64,000 nucleotides of DNA from JAJYSO01 sp964586655. Lineage in GTDB: Bacteria; Bacteroidota; Bacteroidia; Flavobacteriales; Flavobacteriaceae. Made by a program: the position numbers and the translations under genes. The stretch's first letter is position 1. Each line of letters opens with the position of its first letter. Location: NCBI GenBank assembly GCA_964586655.1, contig CAZPGY010000003.1, positions 163,142-227,141 of the forward strand, read 5' to 3'. Under the pieces are notes generated by a model. That model was not told the origin of the DNA, did no database searches, and saw nothing but the letters and a program-made list of their open reading frames with translations. Shown in pieces: positions 8,433 through 16,884 of the stretch.

Positions 8433-9761
8433 ATGAAGAAATTTATTGACAAAATAAAGAGCATCTGGCAAATTGAAGACCTGAGAAATCGATTGCTATT
8501 GACACTTGGCCTCATTGCCGTTTATCGGTTTGGGGCGCAAATTGTTCTTCCCGGCGTAGATGCAGCACAATTGGCTAATTTGGCAGATCAAACCAGTGGC
8601 GGCCTCTTGGGGCTGCTTAATGCATTTACCGGGGGTGCCTTTTCAAATGCCTCCATCTTTGCCTTGGGAATTATGCCCTATATCTCTGCTTCCATTGTGG
8701 TGCAGTTGATGGGAATTGCGGTGCCCTACCTCCAAAAGCTCCAAACCGAAGGAGAAAGCGGACGTAAAAAAATAGACCAAATTACCCGTTGGTTAACCAT
8801 CGGGATCACCTTGGTTCAAGGACCGGGTTATATTTATAACCTCTTCCGTACCCTTCCGGCAAGTGCCTTTATGATGGATCAAACGATGTTTGTAGTTTCT
8901 TCGGTAATTATCCTTACCGCAGGCTGTATTTTTGCCATGTGGATGGGAGAGCGCATTACAGAAAAAGGTGTGGGGAACGGAATCTCCATATTGATTATGG
9001 TGGGAATTATTGCTCGTATGCCCATGGCATTCGTTCAGGAATTCACTTCAAGGTTTACGGAATCAGGAGGGATGGTGATGATTTTGATCGAGTTGGCCAT
9101 CTGGTTTGCTGTAATCTTGGCCTGTGTATACCTGGTGATGGCCATTCGAAAAGTACCCGTGCAATATGCCCGACGCAGTGCCGGCGGAGGCTATGAAAGA
9201 AGCCGCGGAGCACGACAATTTATTCCGCTTAAATTAAATGCCTCGGGAGTAATGCCCATTATTTTTGCACAAGCTATTATGTTTGTGCCGGCTGCCGTTG
9301 CCGGTTTATCCGACTCGAGTATCGCAGTAGCTATCAAGACCGCTTTTTCCGATATCTTCGGATTTTGGTACCGATTGGTTTTCTTCTTGTTGGTAATTGT
9401 CTTTACCTACTTCTATACAGCCATTACGGTGCCTACCAATAAAATGGCAGACGATTTGAAACGCAGTGGCGGATTTGTACCCGGAATCAGACCCGGTACC
9501 GATACCGACAATTTTTTAGACCGTATCATGTCACAAATTACTTTGCCCGGATCTATATTCTTGGCCTTCATTGCCGTTTTACCCGCATTGGTGGTGCACA
9601 TTGATGTGCAACAAGGCTGGGCACTGTTCTATGGAGGTACTTCCCTGCTTATTATTGTGGGAGTGGCCATTGACACGATACAACAAATAGACTCATATTT
9701 ATTGAACCGTCATTATGACGGACTCATAAAAACAGGTAAAAACAGAAAAGCAGTTGCTTAA
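8433..9761 (+). CDS. secY: Protein translocase subunit SecY
   Basis: 442 residues with ten hydrophobic segments, forming the Sec channel of the inner membrane with SecE and SecG. The first SecY signature region (FALGIMPYISASIVVQL, about residues 75-92) and the cytosolic loop with GERITEKGVGNGISILI are present. I start at the ATG at 8433; a TTG one codon upstream is less likely. SecY exports the many signal-peptide proteins seen in this window, including the T9SS and GLPGLI proteins. No methionine aminopeptidase or adenylate kinase gene follows, and infA starts 2 bp downstream. Confidence 0.98.
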   Translation: MKKFIDKIKSIWQIEDLRNRLLLTLGLIAVYRFGAQIVLPGVDAAQLANLADQTSGGLLGLLNAFTGGAFSNASIFALGIMPYISASIVVQLMGIAVPYLQKLQTEGESGRKKIDQITRWLTIGITLVQGPGYIYNLFRTLPASAFMMDQTMFVVSSVIILTAGCIFAMWMGERITEKGVGNGISILIMVGIIARMPMAFVQEFTSRFTESGGMVMILIELAIWFAVILACVYLVMAIRKVPVQYARRSAGGGYERSRGARQFIPLKLNASGVMPIIFAQAIMFVPAAVAGLSDSSIAVAIKTAFSDIFGFWYRLVFFLLVIVFTYFYTAITVPTNKMADDLKRSGGFVPGIRPGTDTDNFLDRIMSQITLPGSIFLAFIAVLPALVVHIDVQQGWALFYGGTSLLIIVGVAIDTIQQIDSYLLNRHYDGLIKTGKNRKAVA

Positions 9762-9763
9762 TT

Positions 9764-9979
9764 ATGGCTAAACAGAAAGCGATAGAACAAGATGGAACGA
9801 TTGTCGAAGCATTGTCAAATGCAATGTTTCGTGTGGAATTAGAAAATGGCCACGTGGTTACGGCTCATATCTCCGGTAAAATGCGTATGCACTATATCAA
9901 ACTTTTGCCCGGAGACAAAGTGAAACTGGAAATGAGTCCCTACGATTTGACCAAAGGGAGAATTACTTATCGCTATTAA
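9764..9979 (+). CDS. infA: Translation initiation factor IF-1
   Basis: 71 residues, a single S1-like OB fold. The pattern MAKQKAIEQDGTIVEAL, then FRVELENGHVVTAHISGKMR and LLPGDKVKLEMSPYDLTKGRITYRY is diagnostic. IF-1 occupies the A site of the small subunit during initiation. It starts 2 bp after secY; an 85-bp gap with a possible promoter element then precedes rpmJ. Confidence 0.98.
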   Translation: MAKQKAIEQDGTIVEALSNAMFRVELENGHVVTAHISGKMRMHYIKLLPGDKVKLEMSPYDLTKGRITYRY

Positions 9980-10016
9980 TAATTTGAAAGTAGGCCGGAA
10001 GCTGAAAAAATTTTAT

Positions 10017-10024
10017 TAGTTTTG
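10017..10024 (+). promoter_or_regulatory. Possible -7 promoter element before rpmJ
   Basis: TAGTTTTG matches the Bacteroidota -7 consensus TAnnTTTG and lies in the 85-bp gap between infA and rpmJ, one of the longest gaps of the operon. No TTG is found at the usual distance upstream, so an internal promoter for rpmJ-rpsM-rpsK-rpsD-rpoA-rplQ is possible but weakly supported. Confidence 0.35.
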
Positions 10025-10064
10025 CAAATCCTTAATCAGCGGATAATATTCAAAAAATTTAATT

Positions 10065-10181
10065 ATGAAAGTTAGAGCTTCAATCAAAAAGAGACATCCC
10101 GACGATAAAATCGTACGTCGGAAAGGACGTCTTTATGTGATTAATAAGAAGAACCCAAGATACAAACAAAGACAAGGTTAA
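10065..10181 (+). CDS. rpmJ: 50S ribosomal protein L36, cysteine-free form
   Basis: 38 codons starting MKVRASIKKRH and ending NPRYKQRQG, the exact L36 length and termini. The zinc ligands (CxxC...C...H) are all replaced: the sequence contains no cysteine, so this is a zinc-independent form. L36 stabilises 23S rRNA near the factor-binding region. Its TAA stop lies 1 bp before the rpsM ATG. Confidence 0.96.
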   Translation: MKVRASIKKRHPDDKIVRRKGRLYVINKKNPRYKQRQG

Positions 10182-10182
10182 T

Positions 10183-10557
10183 ATGGCAAGAATAGCAGGG
10201 GTAGATATACCTAACCAAAAACGAGGCGTTATTTCCTTGACCTATATATATGGGATTGGAAAAAGTCGGGCTAAAGAAATTTTAGAACAAGCCCAAGTAG
10301 ATGAGAATACAAAAGTAGGCGATTGGTCTGATGAAGAAGCCAGTCGAGTGCGCAATGTGGTAGGAAACTACACCATAGAGGGACAGTTGCGTTCACAAAC
10401 CCAAATGAACATCAAGCGACTTATGGATATTGGTTGTTATCGTGGTATTCGTCACCGTTCGGGATTGCCCTTGCGAGGACAAAAGACCAAAAACAACTCG
10501 CGTACTCGTAAAGGAAGACGCAAAACGGTTGCCAACAAGAAAAAAATAACCAAGTAA
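10183..10557 (+). CDS. rpsM: 30S ribosomal protein S13
   Basis: 124 residues. MARIAGVDIPNQKRGVISLTYIYGIG at the start, a helix-hairpin-helix segment, and GCYRGIRHRSGLPLRGQKTKNNSRTRKG are the S13 signature. Its basic tail reaches the P-site tRNA. It begins 1 bp after rpmJ, so coupling is likely. Confidence 0.98.
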   Translation: MARIAGVDIPNQKRGVISLTYIYGIGKSRAKEILEQAQVDENTKVGDWSDEEASRVRNVVGNYTIEGQLRSQTQMNIKRLMDIGCYRGIRHRSGLPLRGQKTKNNSRTRKGRRKTVANKKKITK

Positions 10558-10568
10558 AGATTTAGATT

Positions 10569-10955
10569 ATGGCGAAGGTAAAATCTAATAAGAAGAAAAA
10601 AATTCACGTAGAGCCTTTTGGAGAGGCTCATATCTCGAGCTCATTCAACAATGCCATCGTAACCTTGACCAACAAGAACGGCGATGTGATTTCTTGGTCT
10701 TCTGCCGGGAAAATGGGATTCCGTGGAAGTAAGAAAAACACCCCTTACGCTGCGCAAACTGCCGCGGAAGATGCTGCTAAAGTAGCTTATGAAGCGGGTT
10801 TGAGAAAGGTAAAAGCCTATATTAAAGGGCCGGGTAATGGTCGGGAATCTGCCGTGAGAAGTTTGCACAACTCCGGAATTGAAGTGACCGAAATCATTGA
10901 TATTACCCCCATGCCTCACAATGGCTGCCGTCCTCCTAAACGTCGACGTGTATAA
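10569..10955 (+). CDS. rpsK: 30S ribosomal protein S11
   Basis: 128 residues. The signature GRESAVRSLHNSGIEVTEIIDITPMPHNGCRPPKRRRV ending is clear (split here into its known parts), and the middle has SWSSAGKMGFRGSKKNTPYAAQ. S11 forms the platform of the small subunit beside the E-site mRNA. A 71-bp gap follows before rpsD. Confidence 0.98.
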   Translation: MAKVKSNKKKKIHVEPFGEAHISSSFNNAIVTLTNKNGDVISWSSAGKMGFRGSKKNTPYAAQTAAEDAAKVAYEAGLRKVKAYIKGPGNGRESAVRSLHNSGIEVTEIIDITPMPHNGCRPPKRRRV

Positions 10956-11026
10956 TTCATATTTTAAAATAACTCAGATTATCGAAGGATGAAATGCCTT
11001 AATTCATAATCACAAATCAAAAGCAA

Positions 11027-11632
11027 ATGGCAAGATATACAGGTCCAAAATCCAAAATAGCCCGTAAATTCGGAGAGCCTATTTATGGTGAAGACAAATC
11101 ATTTGAAAAGAAAAAATACCCTCCGGGTCAACACGGAAACCAAAGACGACGAGGAAAGAAATCGGAATATGCGCTGCAATTGGCCGAAAAGCAAAAAGCC
11201 AAATATACCTACGGGATTTTGGAGCGCCAATTTCGCAATATCTTTAAAGAAGCCAACCGCCGTGACGGCGTAACCGGTTTAACGCTCTTGCAATTGTGTG
11301 AAGGACGTTTGGACAATGTAGTATACAGATTGGGGCTTTCTCCCTCTCGCCGTGGAGCACGTCAACTCGTGTCGCACAAACATATTGTGGTTAACGGCAG
11401 AATTGTAAATACGCCCTCTTATCAGTTAGACGTCAATGACGTGGTAGGCGTTCGTGAGAAGTCAAAATCATTGGCTTCGATCAATGATTCCTTAGCAAAT
11501 AACAGGCAAGTACATGAATGGTTGTCATGGAACCCCGAAAAGAAAGAAGGGACCATCGTTTCTGTTCCGGTTCGTGAACAGATTACGGAAAACATTAATA
11601 CACAGCTTATTGTAGAGTTGTATTCTAAATAA
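11027..11632 (+). CDS. rpsD: 30S ribosomal protein S4
   Basis: 201 residues. MARYTGPKSKIARKFGE at the start, and an S4 RNA-binding domain with RLDNVVYRLGLSPSRRGARQLVSHKHIVVNG at about residues 92-123. The N-terminal zinc-knuckle cysteines of some S4 proteins are absent. S4 nucleates 30S assembly and lines the mRNA entry channel. Confidence 0.98.
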   Translation: MARYTGPKSKIARKFGEPIYGEDKSFEKKKYPPGQHGNQRRRGKKSEYALQLAEKQKAKYTYGILERQFRNIFKEANRRDGVTGLTLLQLCEGRLDNVVYRLGLSPSRRGARQLVSHKHIVVNGRIVNTPSYQLDVNDVVGVREKSKSLASINDSLANNRQVHEWLSWNPEKKEGTIVSVPVREQITENINTQLIVELYSK

Positions 11633-11655
11633 TCCTTAATTGAGAGAATAATACT

Positions 11656-12648
11656 ATGGCAATATTAGATTTTCAAAGGCCTGATAAAGTTGTTATGATT
11701 GATTCTTCGGAATTTGAAGGCAAATTCGAATTCCGACCCCTCGAGCCCGGTTATGGGCTTACCGTAGGGAACGCCCTAAGGCGTGTGCTGTTGTCATCAC
11801 TTGAAGGCTTCGCCATCTCTTCAGTCCGTATTGAAGGTGTGGAACATGAGTTTTCTACCATATCCGGAGTTGTAGAGGATGTGACTGAAATCATTCTAAA
11901 TTTGAAGCAAGTCCGTTTGAAAAGACAAATTGACGATGTAGAAGATGAAACGGTCACACTCTCATTCAAAGGAAAAGAGAAAATGACCGCCGGCGATATA
12001 CAGAAGTCCATTTCCGGATTTCAAGTACTCAATCCCGATTTGGTCATCTGCAACTTAGACAAAAAAGTAGAGATCAATATGGAGCTGACCATTGAAAAAG
12101 GACGCGGCTACGTCTCTGCTGAAGAAAATAAAAAAGATGAAGTGCCCTTGGGAACCATCTTTACGGATTCCATCTTTACCCCAATCAAAAATGTCAAGTA
12201 TGGCGTTGAAGATTATCGTGTGGGACAAAAAACCGACTATGAGAAATTGGTTTTTGAAATCCGTACCGATGGCAGTATCCACCCTCAAGACGCATTGACT
12301 GAAGCTGCAAAAATCCTTATCCAGCATTTTATGCTCTTTTCTGATGAGCGTATTACCCTGGAGGCCGATGAAGTTTCGCCTAAAGACACCTATGATGAGG
12401 AGTCCTTGCACATGCGTCAATTACTCAAAACCAAATTAATCGACCTCGATTTGTCTGTACGCGCATTGAACTGTCTCAAAGCAGCTGAAGTCGAGAATCT
12501 GGGAGAATTGGTGGCACACAATAAGAGTGATTTGATGAAATTCCGAAACTTCGGTAAAAAATCCTTGAGCGAGCTGGAAGAATTGGTAGGCGGAAAAGGG
12601 CTTGAGTTTGGAATGGATCTTTCTAAGTATAAATTGGATAAAGATTAG
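11656..12648 (+). CDS. rpoA: RNA polymerase alpha subunit
   Basis: 330 residues. The N-terminal dimerisation domain includes FEFRPLEPGYGLTVGNALRRVLLSSLEG. The C-terminal domain (about residues 255-315) has the helix-hairpin-helix DNA-binding fold with LSVRALNCLKAAEV and LMKFRNFGKKSLSEL. Alpha starts polymerase assembly and contacts UP elements and activators. The position between rpsD and rplQ is standard. Confidence 0.99.
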   Translation: MAILDFQRPDKVVMIDSSEFEGKFEFRPLEPGYGLTVGNALRRVLLSSLEGFAISSVRIEGVEHEFSTISGVVEDVTEIILNLKQVRLKRQIDDVEDETVTLSFKGKEKMTAGDIQKSISGFQVLNPDLVICNLDKKVEINMELTIEKGRGYVSAEENKKDEVPLGTIFTDSIFTPIKNVKYGVEDYRVGQKTDYEKLVFEIRTDGSIHPQDALTEAAKILIQHFMLFSDERITLEADEVSPKDTYDEESLHMRQLLKTKLIDLDLSVRALNCLKAAEVENLGELVAHNKSDLMKFRNFGKKSLSELEELVGGKGLEFGMDLSKYKLDKD

Positions 12649-12698
12649 TATCCGGGAAATGAGTTGAATTTTCCAACACTTAATATTTTGTTTTTAAA

Positions 12699-13403
12699 AT
12701 GAGACACGGAAAAAAAATAAATAGCCTTTCAAGAACGGCGGCGCATAGAAAATCAATGTTTGCCAATATGGCCAGTTCTTTGATTGAGCACAAGCGAATT
12801 AACACGACCACAGCCAAAGCCAAGGCATTGAGAAAGTTTGTCGAGCCCCTGATTACCAAATCCAAGACCGACACCACTCATAATCGCCGATTGGTCTTTG
12901 CAAAACTTCGTAACAAACATGCAGTAAGCGAGCTCTTCCGTGAAATTGCCCCTAAAGTAGGAGAGCGACCGGGAGGATATACACGCATCATTAAACTCGG
13001 GAATCGTCACGGTGATAATGCCGAAATGGCCATGATTGAGCTGGTTGATTACAACGAAGAGTATGATTTGAGCAAAGGCAAGAAAAAGAAGAAAACACGT
13101 CGTAGCCGTAGAGGCAAAGGCAGTGGTTCTAAGAACAAGTCTAAGCAGCAAGATGCTTCTGCTGAAAACAAATCTGATAAATCTGAAAAAACGGCTCAAG
13201 TCGATCAGGATCAGGAAGCAAAAGCAGCGGAAAGCAAGAATGCGGCAGTGGAGGAAAAAGAAACCGAAGCGCCAAAAAAAGCAGAACCTAAAGCCGAAGA
13301 ACAGCAAGAAAACAAGGCTGATGCTACTGCTGAAAAAGAGGAAGCAAAAGACGATAACTCCGAAGAAACCTCTAAGGATAACGACGCTGATGAAAAGGCT
13401 TAA
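12699..13403 (+). CDS. rplQ: 50S ribosomal protein L17 with a long charged tail
   Basis: 234 residues, against about 125 for the usual bacterial protein. Residues 1-125 are standard L17 (MRHGKKINSLSRTAAHRKSM, RPGGYTRIIKLGNRHGDNA, AMIELVDYNEE). From about residue 128 it becomes a lysine/arginine block and then about 85 residues of Lys/Glu/Ala/Asp low complexity, predicted disordered. Extended L17 proteins are known in Bacteroidota, but the tail's function is not. It is the last gene of the ribosomal operon, followed by an intrinsic terminator. Confidence 0.96.
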   Translation: MRHGKKINSLSRTAAHRKSMFANMASSLIEHKRINTTTAKAKALRKFVEPLITKSKTDTTHNRRLVFAKLRNKHAVSELFREIAPKVGERPGGYTRIIKLGNRHGDNAEMAMIELVDYNEEYDLSKGKKKKKTRRSRRGKGSGSKNKSKQQDASAENKSDKSEKTAQVDQDQEAKAAESKNAAVEEKETEAPKKAEPKAEEQQENKADATAEKEEAKDDNSEETSKDNDADEKA

Positions 13404-13433
13404 ATTCTACACAAACAGAATTTGAATTATATT

Positions 13434-13467
13434 AGGATAGGCATTTAGTTGTCTATCCTTTTTTTTT
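13434..13467 (+). terminator. Intrinsic terminator of the ribosomal operon
   Basis: A perfect 7-bp stem (AGGATAG / CTATCCT) encloses a 12-base loop and is followed directly by eight or nine T residues. It lies 30 bp after the rplQ stop and 34 bp before carA, so it should separate ribosomal from carA transcription. Confidence 0.88.
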
Positions 13468-13500
13468 ACACTGATTTTAAATACTATAAAACAAGGTAAC

Positions 13501-14616
13501 ATGGCAGGGAAATATCAATTTAGAAAAAAAGCAATTGTTTTGCTGGAAGACGGAACCATTTTTTATGGGAAGGCCGTTGGCAATTCAGAAGGATCCTCTT
13601 TTGGAGAAATCTGCTTTAATACCGGAATGACCGGATATCAAGAAACTTTTACCGATCCGAGTTATTACGGGCAAATTTTGGTGACCACCAATGCACACAT
13701 CGGAAACTATGGCAGCCTGGCTGAGGAAATGGAATCCGACCGAATCCAAATTTCAGGATTGGTGTGCAAAAGCTTTAGCTATCACTATTCCCGGAAACAA
13801 GCCGACCAAAGCTTGGAGCAATTTCTCGAAACACAAAACTTGATTGCTATTGCCGATGTAGACACTCGGGCATTGGTGACTTATATCAGAGAAAAGGGTA
13901 CTATGAATGCGGCCATCTCTACCGAGGTGGATAAAATTGATGAATTGAAGAAAAAACTTGCCCAAGTTCCAAGTATGGACGGGCTGGAGCTCTCCTCAAA
14001 AGTTTCCACTTCAGAGCCTTATTATTTTGGAGATGAGAATGCAAAAATTAAAGTGTCGGCCATTGATTTTGGGATCAAGAAAAGTATTTTGAGTAACCTG
14101 GCCAATCGCGGATGCTATATTAAGGTGTTTCCCCACAATGCCTCCTATGAAGAGGTGAAAGCTTGGAACCCGGATGCTTACTTCTTGTCCAATGGCCCCG
14201 GCGATCCACAGGAAGCTCGAGAATCACTGGAAACTGCTCGGCAACTCATCGGGCAAGACAAACCCGTTTACGGAATTTGCTTTGGACACCAACTGATGGC
14301 TATGGTCAATGGCGGGAAAACCTATAAAATGGACATCGGTCACCGCGGGATCAATCATCCGGTAAAAAATATGATCACCGGAAAAGGGGAAATCACCTCC
14401 CAAAATCATGGGTTTGCCGTGGAAATGGACAGTCTGAAGGATAATCCAAATGTTGAAATCACTCATATTCACTTAAACGATCATACCTTGGCCGGTTTTA
14501 GGGTGAAAGACAAACCCTGTTTCTCGGTTCAATACCATCCCGAAGCAGGCGCCGGGCCACACGATGCCTCCTATTTGTTTGATCAGTTTATAGATAGTAT
14601 AAAAAATCAAAATTAA
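13501..14616 (+). CDS. carA: Carbamoyl-phosphate synthase small subunit
   Basis: 371 residues. The N-terminal domain (GTIFYGKAVGNSE, GMTGYQETFTDPSY) is specific to CarA. The C-terminal class I glutamine amidotransferase domain has the nucleophile Cys260 in GICFGHQ and the His346/Glu348 pair in QYHPEAGAGPHD. It releases ammonia from glutamine for the large subunit CarB, which is not in the window, feeding arginine and pyrimidine synthesis. The carA position after rplQ is a common flavobacterial arrangement. It starts with ATG, separated from rplQ by the terminator. Confidence 0.98.
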   Translation: MAGKYQFRKKAIVLLEDGTIFYGKAVGNSEGSSFGEICFNTGMTGYQETFTDPSYYGQILVTTNAHIGNYGSLAEEMESDRIQISGLVCKSFSYHYSRKQADQSLEQFLETQNLIAIADVDTRALVTYIREKGTMNAAISTEVDKIDELKKKLAQVPSMDGLELSSKVSTSEPYYFGDENAKIKVSAIDFGIKKSILSNLANRGCYIKVFPHNASYEEVKAWNPDAYFLSNGPGDPQEARESLETARQLIGQDKPVYGICFGHQLMAMVNGGKTYKMDIGHRGINHPVKNMITGKGEITSQNHGFAVEMDSLKDNPNVEITHIHLNDHTLAGFRVKDKPCFSVQYHPEAGAGPHDASYLFDQFIDSIKNQN

Positions 14617-14921
14617 GTATTCCCTCCCACTCATTCCGGAAATCTGTATATTTACAAACGCATAACAAACCGACAGGGCAACTGTGGGTTTGTTGTGCAG
14701 GCCGGAGTCGTTCGCAAACCGGAATTCAGAAGTCCATTGAGATTTTAATGAACCACGAATAATGTAAAATTGAGGAGAAATATCCTCCTGACTTTAAAAC
14801 TTTAATCTAACTTAACCAAAGAGTTTATGAATTAGCCCAAAGGGTTTAAATTTATCCTATAAATGACCTCAATATTGGAGCTGATTTGTAGATTTTTTGG
14901 TAACAATAAAAACTTGTTATC
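14617..14921. other. carA-eno intergenic region with two hairpins
   Basis: 305 bp without a gene. AACAAACC and GGTTTGTT form a perfect 8-bp stem near 14,663-14,692 without a T-run, so it is not a standard terminator. A smaller hairpin (GAGGA / TCCTC) lies near 14,772. The stretch near 14,852-14,868 (AAATTTATCCTATAAAT) occurs in exact reverse complement upstream of the gene at 18,361, and a segment close to AATATTGGAGCTGATTTGTAG is shared with that same region. No clear promoter was found. Confidence 0.5.
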
Positions 14922-16226
14922 ATGAGCCTTATTAAAAATGTTTTTGCCCGTCAAATTTTTGATTCGAGAGGCAATCCTACTGTTGAAGTTGATGTTGTGA
15001 CTGAAAATAATGTTTTGGGTCGCGCTGCGGTGCCTTCCGGAGCTTCTACCGGCCAATATGAAGCCGTCGAATTGCGGGATGGCGGAAAGCACTATATGGG
15101 TAAAGGAGTGACCGATGCTGTTAAGCATGTTCACACTTTTGTAGCCGAAAACTTTATAGGTCAGTCTGTTTTTAATCAGGAGGCCTTAGATAAAAAACTG
15201 ATTGAAGTGGATGGAACGCCCAATAAATCTCACCTTGGTGCCAATGCCATGTTGGGTGCTTCCTTGGCCGTGGCCAAAGCAGCAGCCAAAGAATTGAAAA
15301 TGCCGCTGTATCGTTATTTAGGAGGAGTAGGCGCCAAAACGCTGCCGGTCCCCATGATGAACATCATTAACGGAGGGTCGCATTCTGATGCTCCTATTGC
15401 TTTTCAAGAGTTTATGATTGTTCCGGTGCAAGCTGCTACTTTCACCGAAGCCATGAAAATGGGAACTGAAATTTTTCATCACCTAAAAAAGGTGTTGCAC
15501 GAGCGAAATCTCGGCACCGCAGTGGGCGATGAAGGTGGATTTGCTCCCAATTTAAACGGAGTGGAAGATGCCATAGAAACCATTGGAAAGGCTGTAGAAA
15601 ATGCCGGATATGAGTTTGGTAAAGCCGTAAAAATTGCTTTGGATTGTGCTTCCTCCGAATTCTTTGAAGAAGGTCAATATGACTATCGCAAGTTTGAGGG
15701 AGAACAAGGCGTGGTACGCTCAGCAGAAGAGCAGGTTGAATACTTGGCCGAATTGGTGAAAAAATATCCCATTATCTCCATAGAAGACGGAATGGATGAA
15801 GACGACTGGGAAGGCTGGCAACTGTTGACCCAAAAAATAGGCGATAAGGTGCAATTGGTGGGCGATGACTTGTTTGTGACCAATGTAACGCGATTGCAAA
15901 AAGGGATTGATCGAGGGATTGGAAATTCCATTTTAATCAAAGTCAATCAAATCGGCACCTTGTCTGAAACTATTGCAGCCGTTGACTTGGCACATAAAGC
16001 CGGTTATACTGCGGTTATCTCTCACCGATCGGGAGAAACCGAGGATACCACCATCGCCGATCTTGCCGTGGCTTTGAATACCGGACAAATCAAAACCGGA
16101 TCTCTTTCCAGGAGTGATCGCTTGGCAAAGTATAATCAATTGTTGAGAATTGAAGAGCAACTGAGCTCCGTTGCGCATTACCCGGGATTGGAGGCCTTTA
16201 AGTTTTTCACAGGAACGGCAGAATAA
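14922..16226 (+). CDS. eno: Enolase (phosphopyruvate hydratase)
   Basis: 434 residues, normal length. It converts 2-phosphoglycerate to phosphoenolpyruvate in the cytosol. The N-terminal ARQIFDSRGNPTVEVDV, the catalytic Glu204 in VGDEGGFAPN, catalytic Lys340 in ILIKVNQIGTL and the SHRSGETEDT loop are all present. The upstream region shares sequence with that of the amidinotransferase-fold gene at 18,361. Together with ppsA at 38,438 it links glycolysis and gluconeogenesis at the PEP node. Confidence 0.99.
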   Translation: MSLIKNVFARQIFDSRGNPTVEVDVVTENNVLGRAAVPSGASTGQYEAVELRDGGKHYMGKGVTDAVKHVHTFVAENFIGQSVFNQEALDKKLIEVDGTPNKSHLGANAMLGASLAVAKAAAKELKMPLYRYLGGVGAKTLPVPMMNIINGGSHSDAPIAFQEFMIVPVQAATFTEAMKMGTEIFHHLKKVLHERNLGTAVGDEGGFAPNLNGVEDAIETIGKAVENAGYEFGKAVKIALDCASSEFFEEGQYDYRKFEGEQGVVRSAEEQVEYLAELVKKYPIISIEDGMDEDDWEGWQLLTQKIGDKVQLVGDDLFVTNVTRLQKGIDRGIGNSILIKVNQIGTLSETIAAVDLAHKAGYTAVISHRSGETEDTTIADLAVALNTGQIKTGSLSRSDRLAKYNQLLRIEEQLSSVAHYPGLEAFKFFTGTAE

Positions 16227-16350
16227 TATTTTTGTATTCCATTTTGCTTTTCCTTTTCTTCCTGGCTATGCCATAAAAAAACTTTATCCAAAACGAAGAC
16301 AGAAGCAAGAGTTGGTCTATACGAATTGTCATTACGGTATAAGCTCACTC

Positions 16351-16806
16351 CTTAACCCGAAAATTCACCGCAAATTGAGGGATAATTAAATAGTTTGCAT
16401 ATTGTCAAGGGATTAACGATGTAAATAGACAAAATATAAAGGCTCAAATTTGGGCTATGGAGAATTCATGTTGCTTGGATTTATGGGGCTCAAATATAGT
16501 TCAAAGCTATGCACTTTCAGTGCATCAACTTTAGCTTCTAAAAATTTTAAGCTACAAATGGTACGAATTTTCACAAAACAATTCGTGTGAATTTGTGTCA
16601 TTCGTGGCTACTTTAAAATTGGACTTTCAATCCATAATGGTTTATTTTGACGTCTTTATTTCGATGACACTCAATACAGGTTTCGTTGCAAACCCTTTGC
16701 AGTCCCGTAGGTACGGGACAGCTGCAGGATTTGACGCACTTCGGTAAACTCAGCATACCCCCCTCAAATCCGCCTAAAATAAATCTCATGAATTTTCCGG
16801 GTTAAG
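16351..16806. repeat. Possible MITE bounded by imperfect inverted repeats
   Basis: The left end CTTAACCCGAAAATTCA (16,351-16,367) is matched in inverted orientation by TGAATTTTCCGGGTTAAG (16,789-16,806), with one extra base. A second shared block follows inside each end (CGCAAATTGAGGG against CGGATTTGAGGG in the same orientation from the end). The 456-bp interval has no transposase frame and no obvious target-site duplication. This fits a non-autonomous element or an insertion-sequence relic, but one copy cannot prove mobility. Confidence 0.5.
16702..16719. repeat. Strong short hairpin in the eno-gltA gap
   Basis: GTCCCGTA and TACGGGAC form a perfect 8-bp inverted repeat around GG. It is GC-rich compared with its surroundings and has no T-run after it, so a simple terminator role is unlikely. 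It lies inside the possible MITE. Confidence 0.6.
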
Positions 16807-16884
16807 ACAGAATTAAGGTAGATTAAGTCTTAAAATTCCGCTTAATTCCGTAATTTAGCAATTCTTAAAAAACAACAGATTAGA

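Larger units (their letters stand above)
16227..16884. other. eno-gltA intergenic region
   Basis: 658 bp with no convincing coding frame. Most of it is the inverted-repeat-bounded element at 16,351-16,806, described separately. Inside are a hairpin ATGCACT-TTC-AGTGCAT near 16,507-16,523, a run resembling ATTCGTGT...CATTCGTGGC, and the strong GTCCCGTA/TACGGGAC hairpin. The last 78 bp should contain the gltA promoter; TAATTTAG near 16,851 is a near match to the -7 consensus. Confidence 0.5.

Noticed and set aside
12753..13307. 184-codon frame on the minus strand of rplQ
   Set aside because: It is antisense to the L17 gene; its Phe/Leu-rich text is the complement of the Lys/Glu-rich tail.
14660..14695. 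Hairpin after carA as an intrinsic terminator
   Set aside because: The 8-bp stem is good but no T-run follows, so I list it only as a hairpin.
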